Below are positions 60,373-64,000 of a stretch of 64,000 nucleotides of DNA, in pieces; position 1 is the stretch's first letter; every line of letters starts with the position of its first letter. Made by a program: the position numbers and the translations under genes. The stretch covers positions 536,001-600,000 of the forward strand of contig NZ_CP139420.1 in the NCBI RefSeq assembly GCF_034119845.1, in the 5' to 3' direction. The notes beneath the pieces were generated by a model. That model had not been told where the DNA came from. It searched no databases and worked only from the letters and a program-made list of their open reading frames with translations. The stretch is from Flavobacterium sp. NG2. Lineage in GTDB: Bacteria > Bacteroidota > Bacteroidia > Flavobacteriales > Flavobacteriaceae.

Positions 60373-62322
60373 TTAATTCATAGACACAATAACAAATTCA
60401 CTACGTCTATTTGCTTGATGTTCTTCTTCTGTACATTCTACTCCGTCAGTACATCTATTGACCAACAGAGATTCTCCATACCCTTTAGCTGTCAAACGTG
60501 ATTTTTCAATTCCGTTTTGAATTAACCAATTTTTAGTGGACTCCGCTCTGCTTTCTGATAATTTCTTGTTATAAGCATCACTTTGTCGACTGTCCGTATG
60601 AGAGCGAATATCAATTTTTATCGTTGGGTTTTGAAGCATCACATCTAGAATTTTAGATAATTCTAAAGCCGCATCTGAACGAATGTTGAACTTATTCAAA
60701 TCAAAATAAATAATTTTTATCCCAAAAGCTTTCGCTAAATCATCCCCAACCGTTACTTTCTTAAGTGTTCTTTCGAGTGAAATAGGAACCACCGTTGTCC
60801 CTGAATTATCTGCGACAACAACAGGAGTTTCCTCTACATTATACGCTTCTTTCTCTGTTTTAATATAGTATTTTGAATCACAATCTATTTGACCAAAATC
60901 GAACTTACCATCTTTGTTTGTCGTTACCGTTTTGATTAATTTATAACTACTATCTGAAAGTGTTGCTTTAGAGTTCGCAATAGGTTCTCCAGTCTCTAAA
61001 TCAGTAACAATACCAGTCATAAATTGTTCGCATGGATATTCAATTGGTTTTATTTCTTTCACCTTATAAATATCATCACTCCCCATTCCCCCTTCTCTAT
61101 TTGAAGTCACATATCCTATTTTAGATTTCGTATCCATTAACAACCCGAAATCATCATTTGAACTATTCAATGGTTCTCCTACGTTGAGAACATCTTTAAA
61201 GCTTCCGTCTTGTTTAGCTTTTGATACGAAAACATCTAAACCTCCTAAACCAGGATGACCGTCTGAAGCAAAATACAATTCGTTTTTATCCGAAATAAAA
61301 GGAAAGGTTTCTTTTCCTTCTGTATTAATTCCTTTTCCTAAGTTTTCAGGAGTTCCATAAGTTCCATCGTCATTAATACTCACTTTAAAAATATCCGATT
61401 GACCAAAAGTCCCTGGCATATCAGAAGCAAAATACAATGTTTTTTCGTCAGCACTTAAGCTCGGATGTGCCACGCTGTAATTATCACTATTAAAAGGCAA
61501 TTCGGTTGTATCCTCCCATTTATCGCCCTTCAAAGTAGCTTTATAAACTTTCAACAAAGTCGTCTCAGTTGCGTCTTTTCCTCTTTTACCGTTGTTGTAA
61601 TTATTGCGAGTAAAATAAGCGGTTTTCCCATCTTTAGTAAAAACAGGAGTTGATTCATGAAATTTAGTATTCAACTTTTTTGAAAGATGTTGAACCGAAT
61701 GAAGTGTACCATCAGCACTTACCTCCGACTCGTACAAATTAGTAAACCATTCACCTGTCCAAGGATCTACTCTTTTTACAAAACTTCCTGTATCTCTTGC
61801 TGAAGTAAATACGATTTTGTTTTTGTAATAAGCTGTTCCATAATCAGAGTACTTAGAGTTAATTCCTGCATTCTCGATAATATACCTTCCTGAGTTTTTC
61901 TTGATAACAGCTAGATAGTCTTTTTGGCTCGCTGCTAATTTCGCTCTCGTATCGTTTCCATTTTCCTTATTAAAAATAGCCATCATCTCATCGGCTTTTT
62001 TATATTCCTTAATCGATTTTAAAGACTGAGCATATCGATAGTAACATTCTGGAACTACAATAGGATTCAATTCAAAAAGCTCCGTGTATCGCTTAGCAGC
62101 ATTTTCTAAATCACCGTTAAAGTAATAAGCGTTGGCTAATTTCAACAAGATGTCTTTTGACTTGTATCCTTTTTCATACATACGCTCATAGGTTTTTATG
62201 GCGTCTATATAAGCATATCGATCGTACTCTTTATCAGCTTTGATTTCTATAAGACTATTTTGTGCGGATAGTTGTATTGTGACTAAACTCAATAACAATA
62301 CTATTATGTAATTCTTTTTCAT
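60373..62322 (-). CDS. PorE-like OmpA family protein (TPR, PD40, CpxR-reg-like, OmpA domains)
   Basis: 649 residues with signal peptide (1-20). In order: TPR-like helices (about 30-130), PD40/WD40-type beta propeller (about 160-430, repeats such as 'TLYFASDMPGTFGQSDIF' and 'ELYFASDGHPGLGGLDVF'), a carboxypeptidase-regulatory-like domain (about 435-520) and an OmpA C-terminal domain (about 535-649, 'IRSHTDSRQSDAYNKKLSES'). This is the domain order of Porphyromonas PorE, which binds peptidoglycan and PorP. It follows the PorP/SprF gene after ten bases. Confidence 0.9.
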   Translation of the reverse strand: MKKNYIIVLLLSLVTIQLSAQNSLIEIKADKEYDRYAYIDAIKTYERMYEKGYKSKDILLKLANAYYFNGDLENAAKRYTELFELNPIVVPECYYRYAQSLKSIKEYKKADEMMAIFNKENGNDTRAKLAASQKDYLAVIKKNSGRYIIENAGINSKYSDYGTAYYKNKIVFTSARDTGSFVKRVDPWTGEWFTNLYESEVSADGTLHSVQHLSKKLNTKFHESTPVFTKDGKTAYFTRNNYNNGKRGKDATETTLLKVYKATLKGDKWEDTTELPFNSDNYSVAHPSLSADEKTLYFASDMPGTFGQSDIFKVSINDDGTYGTPENLGKGINTEGKETFPFISDKNELYFASDGHPGLGGLDVFVSKAKQDGSFKDVLNVGEPLNSSNDDFGLLMDTKSKIGYVTSNREGGMGSDDIYKVKEIKPIEYPCEQFMTGIVTDLETGEPIANSKATLSDSSYKLIKTVTTNKDGKFDFGQIDCDSKYYIKTEKEAYNVEETPVVVADNSGTTVVPISLERTLKKVTVGDDLAKAFGIKIIYFDLNKFNIRSDAALELSKILDVMLQNPTIKIDIRSHTDSRQSDAYNKKLSESRAESTKNWLIQNGIEKSRLTAKGYGESLLVNRCTDGVECTEEEHQANRRSEFVIVSMN

Positions 62323-62332
62323 ATGCTGTTTT

Positions 62333-63247
62333 TTAGAAAAATCTTGGTGTTACTATTTTATTTTGAATTTTAAACAAATCAAATCGCAAAAATATCTCAT
62401 GTGAACCTGAATTATAATGAGATAATTTTGTCGTTTCAAAATCATAACCATAGCCAACAAAAAGTCCATTATTTACTTGAATTCCTGCCATAGCTGATGC
62501 TGCAGCATCCCATCTCCAAGCTAGACCAAGGGTAAACTTATCTTGCAACAAAACATTAGCAGATAAATCTACTTGCAAAGGTGCTCCTGACACCATTTTA
62601 GTTAAAAAGGCAGGTTTGAATTTGACAGTTGGACTAAATTCAAACACATACCCTCCTATTAAATAATAATGCAAACGCTGGCCTACTGCCGCAGAAGTGT
62701 TATCATCAAAATGTCGAACCTCTAAAAAGTTAGGAACAGAAAATCCAACATACATTTTATCAGTATGATAATAGATTCCCGCGCCAAAATTGGGAGAAAA
62801 AACATTGTCAATATTATTCTGAAATTTTGGATCGTTTAAATCATATCTGTTTAATTTAGTAAAATCTACATTTAGTAAGTCAGCAGTTGCTTTTAAACCA
62901 AATGAAAGTTTGCCTGTTTCAGAAGTTGGGACAGTATAAGACACATCCGCTGAAATACTGTTCTGATCAGAAGCTCCAATTTTGTCATTTACAAACGATA
63001 ATCCTATTCCAAGTCGTGAATTTTCGATAGGTGAATTTATCGAGACTGCATTAGTAACAGGAGCCCCATCTAACCCTACCCATTGGGTTCTATGTAAGCC
63101 AAATATACTTGTTACCCCACGGCTACCTGCATAAGCAGGATTTATATTGATTGTATTATACATATAATGCGTGTACTGCGCTTGTTGCTGAGCAAAACCT
63201 GACACCATTACTAACAATAGAAGAATTATTATTGAATTTGCTTTCAT
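62333..63247 (-). CDS. PorP/SprF family T9SS membrane protein
   Basis: 304 residues with signal peptide (ending 'VMVSGFAQ'). 'AQYTHYMYNTININPAYAGS' directly after it and 'FGLHRTQWVGLDGAP' are PorP/SprF hallmarks. It is a predicted outer-membrane barrel. In F. johnsoniae SprF is needed for secretion of the type B adhesin SprB. Placed between the type B CTD gene and the PorE-like gene, it is probably the dedicated partner of that adhesin. Confidence 0.93.
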   Translation of the reverse strand: MKANSIIILLLLVMVSGFAQQQAQYTHYMYNTININPAYAGSRGVTSIFGLHRTQWVGLDGAPVTNAVSINSPIENSRLGIGLSFVNDKIGASDQNSISADVSYTVPTSETGKLSFGLKATADLLNVDFTKLNRYDLNDPKFQNNIDNVFSPNFGAGIYYHTDKMYVGFSVPNFLEVRHFDDNTSAAVGQRLHYYLIGGYVFEFSPTVKFKPAFLTKMVSGAPLQVDLSANVLLQDKFTLGLAWRWDAAASAMAGIQVNNGLFVGYGYDFETTKLSHYNSGSHEIFLRFDLFKIQNKIVTPRFF

Positions 63248-63297
63248 ACTATTTTTTTTAAATTATTCTAATAGAACCTTTTTTAAACCGGCTACTT

Positions 63298-64000
63298 TTA
63301 CTCATTGATTAACTCCAAGTAACCTGATTTATTAAATCCATTATTATTCTTGTCTACATACTTAATAGCGTAAAAATAGGTTCCGCTTGGTAATCCATCT
63401 GACTGACTTACGGTCACCCTTCCTTCTGATTTTCCACGGAAGGCTCTTGTGTCATTATCATATCCCTGAACTTCAAATACTTTAACTCCCCATCGATCAA
63501 ATATTTGGACCGTATTATCTGGATAACAGTCTATACCTTGAATTCTGAAAAAGTCATTTAAGCCATCTCCATCAGGTGAAACCGCATTAAATACTTTAAC
63601 ATCACATCCCTTCACTCCCAATACTGTTGGATCGTCTTCAAATGGACTCGTATCATCTGACATATCTTGTACAATTATACCCAAAGGACTTGTACCAAAT
63701 ACTTTTGATTGATTCATCGAAAACCCTTGAATAATATCATTTTGAGTGATATTATATACCGCTGAAAAAGTTGTTTTATCAGTTGCTCCAATTGGAAGAT
63801 TTATTGCCCCATCAGCAATTCCGTGACCTAAAACTTCATCTTGAACCCATACATTGGTAAGTGGTACATTACCGATATTCATTACGGTATAAGTATATCT
63901 AATGGTTTCCCCTATTTGTGCCTGACCATCTCCATTCGTATCTTCAAATACTCCTGTCATCATCAATGCAATTTTTGGAGATTGAGGCACTGCTGTTATT
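63298..64000 (-). CDS. Large cell-surface protein with T9SS type B sorting domain, 5' part outside window
   Basis: The frame is open to the right edge, so only the C-terminal ~234 residues are seen. A DUF11-like repeat ('GETIRYTYTVMNIGNVPLTN', 'YNITQNDI') is followed by the gliding-motility-associated C-terminal domain ('FNAVSPDGDGLNDFFRIQGI', 'VQIFDRWGVKVFEV', 'SGTYFYAIKYVDKN'), the type B T9SS signal that uses PorP/SprF. Expected to be exported and displayed or released at the cell surface, possibly an adhesin. A GTG at 63990 is internal, not a start. It heads the three-gene operon. Confidence 0.92.
   Translation of the reverse strand, partial: ITAVPQSPKIALMMTGVFEDTNGDGQAQIGETIRYTYTVMNIGNVPLTNVWVQDEVLGHGIADGAINLPIGATDKTTFSAVYNITQNDIIQGFSMNQSKVFGTSPLGIIVQDMSDDTSPFEDDPTVLGVKGCDVKVFNAVSPDGDGLNDFFRIQGIDCYPDNTVQIFDRWGVKVFEVQGYDNDTRAFRGKSEGRVTVSQSDGLPSGTYFYAIKYVDKNNNGFNKSGYLELINE

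Overview
The window looks like a chromosomal segment of a Flavobacterium-type member of the Bacteroidota. The evidence is gliding-motility genes (gldE, gldD), a type IX secretion (T9SS) cassette with a type B sorting domain, PorP/SprF and a PorE-like OmpA protein, low G+C, TAnnTTTG promoter elements close to many start codons, few Shine-Dalgarno sequences, and families of intergenic palindromic repeats. No rRNA, tRNA, CRISPR array, integrase or transposase was seen.

Layout. (1) 1-5898, + strand: a type III restriction-modification locus, cut off at the left edge. Two consecutive DUF1016/YhcG-type PD-(D/E)xK nuclease genes sit between mod and res, and all four genes abut or overlap. (2) 6063-13033, - strand: a YdeP-like molybdoenzyme and FdhD, then UbiA prenyltransferase, mevalonate kinase, a RelE/ParE-type toxin-antitoxin pair and diphosphomevalonate decarboxylase. 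(3) 13248-22853: TspO, an HI0933-type flavoprotein, GlpQ-like phosphodiesterase, a GH13 maltodextrinase without signal peptide, dGTPase, DUF3078 protein, Dxs and TadA. (4) 23025-28844: RNase G, a 30-residue very basic protein, HU, then MutY-SSB-GldE-GldD. (5) 29010-40737: an HMA lipoprotein, EamA transporter, an M16 peptidase pair, L21/L27, beta-phosphoglucomutase with GH65 phosphorylase, and an AraC regulator facing a four-gene redox operon (52-residue peptide, thioredoxin, OsmC, YHS protein). (6) 40833-48482: Lrp divergent from MetE, class Ia ribonucleotide reductase, DUF3109. (7) 48654-56489: MarC, a small flavoprotein, S41 protease-dCMP deaminase-HupE operon, TerB, FBPase, GNAT, aspartate kinase. 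(8) 56860-64000: a large unknown outer-membrane protein, convergent with the T9SS adhesin cassette.

Working together: mevalonate kinase, MvaD and the prenyltransferase supply and use isoprenoids, while Dxs probably serves cofactor synthesis. PgmB and GH65 split and channel maltose, with the cytoplasmic GH13 trimming maltodextrins. The AraC product is the likely regulator of the redox operon, because two 15-bp direct repeats spaced 21 bp lie directly upstream of that operon's promoter.

The observations I rate highest are the doubled DUF1016 nucleases inside the R-M operon, the AraC-phased repeats in front of an uncharacterised redox operon, a 299-bp element with 33-bp terminal inverted repeats, a recurring 'tandem unit plus inverted copy' grammar in many intergenic regions, and the 30-residue basic gene whose last codons form its terminator.
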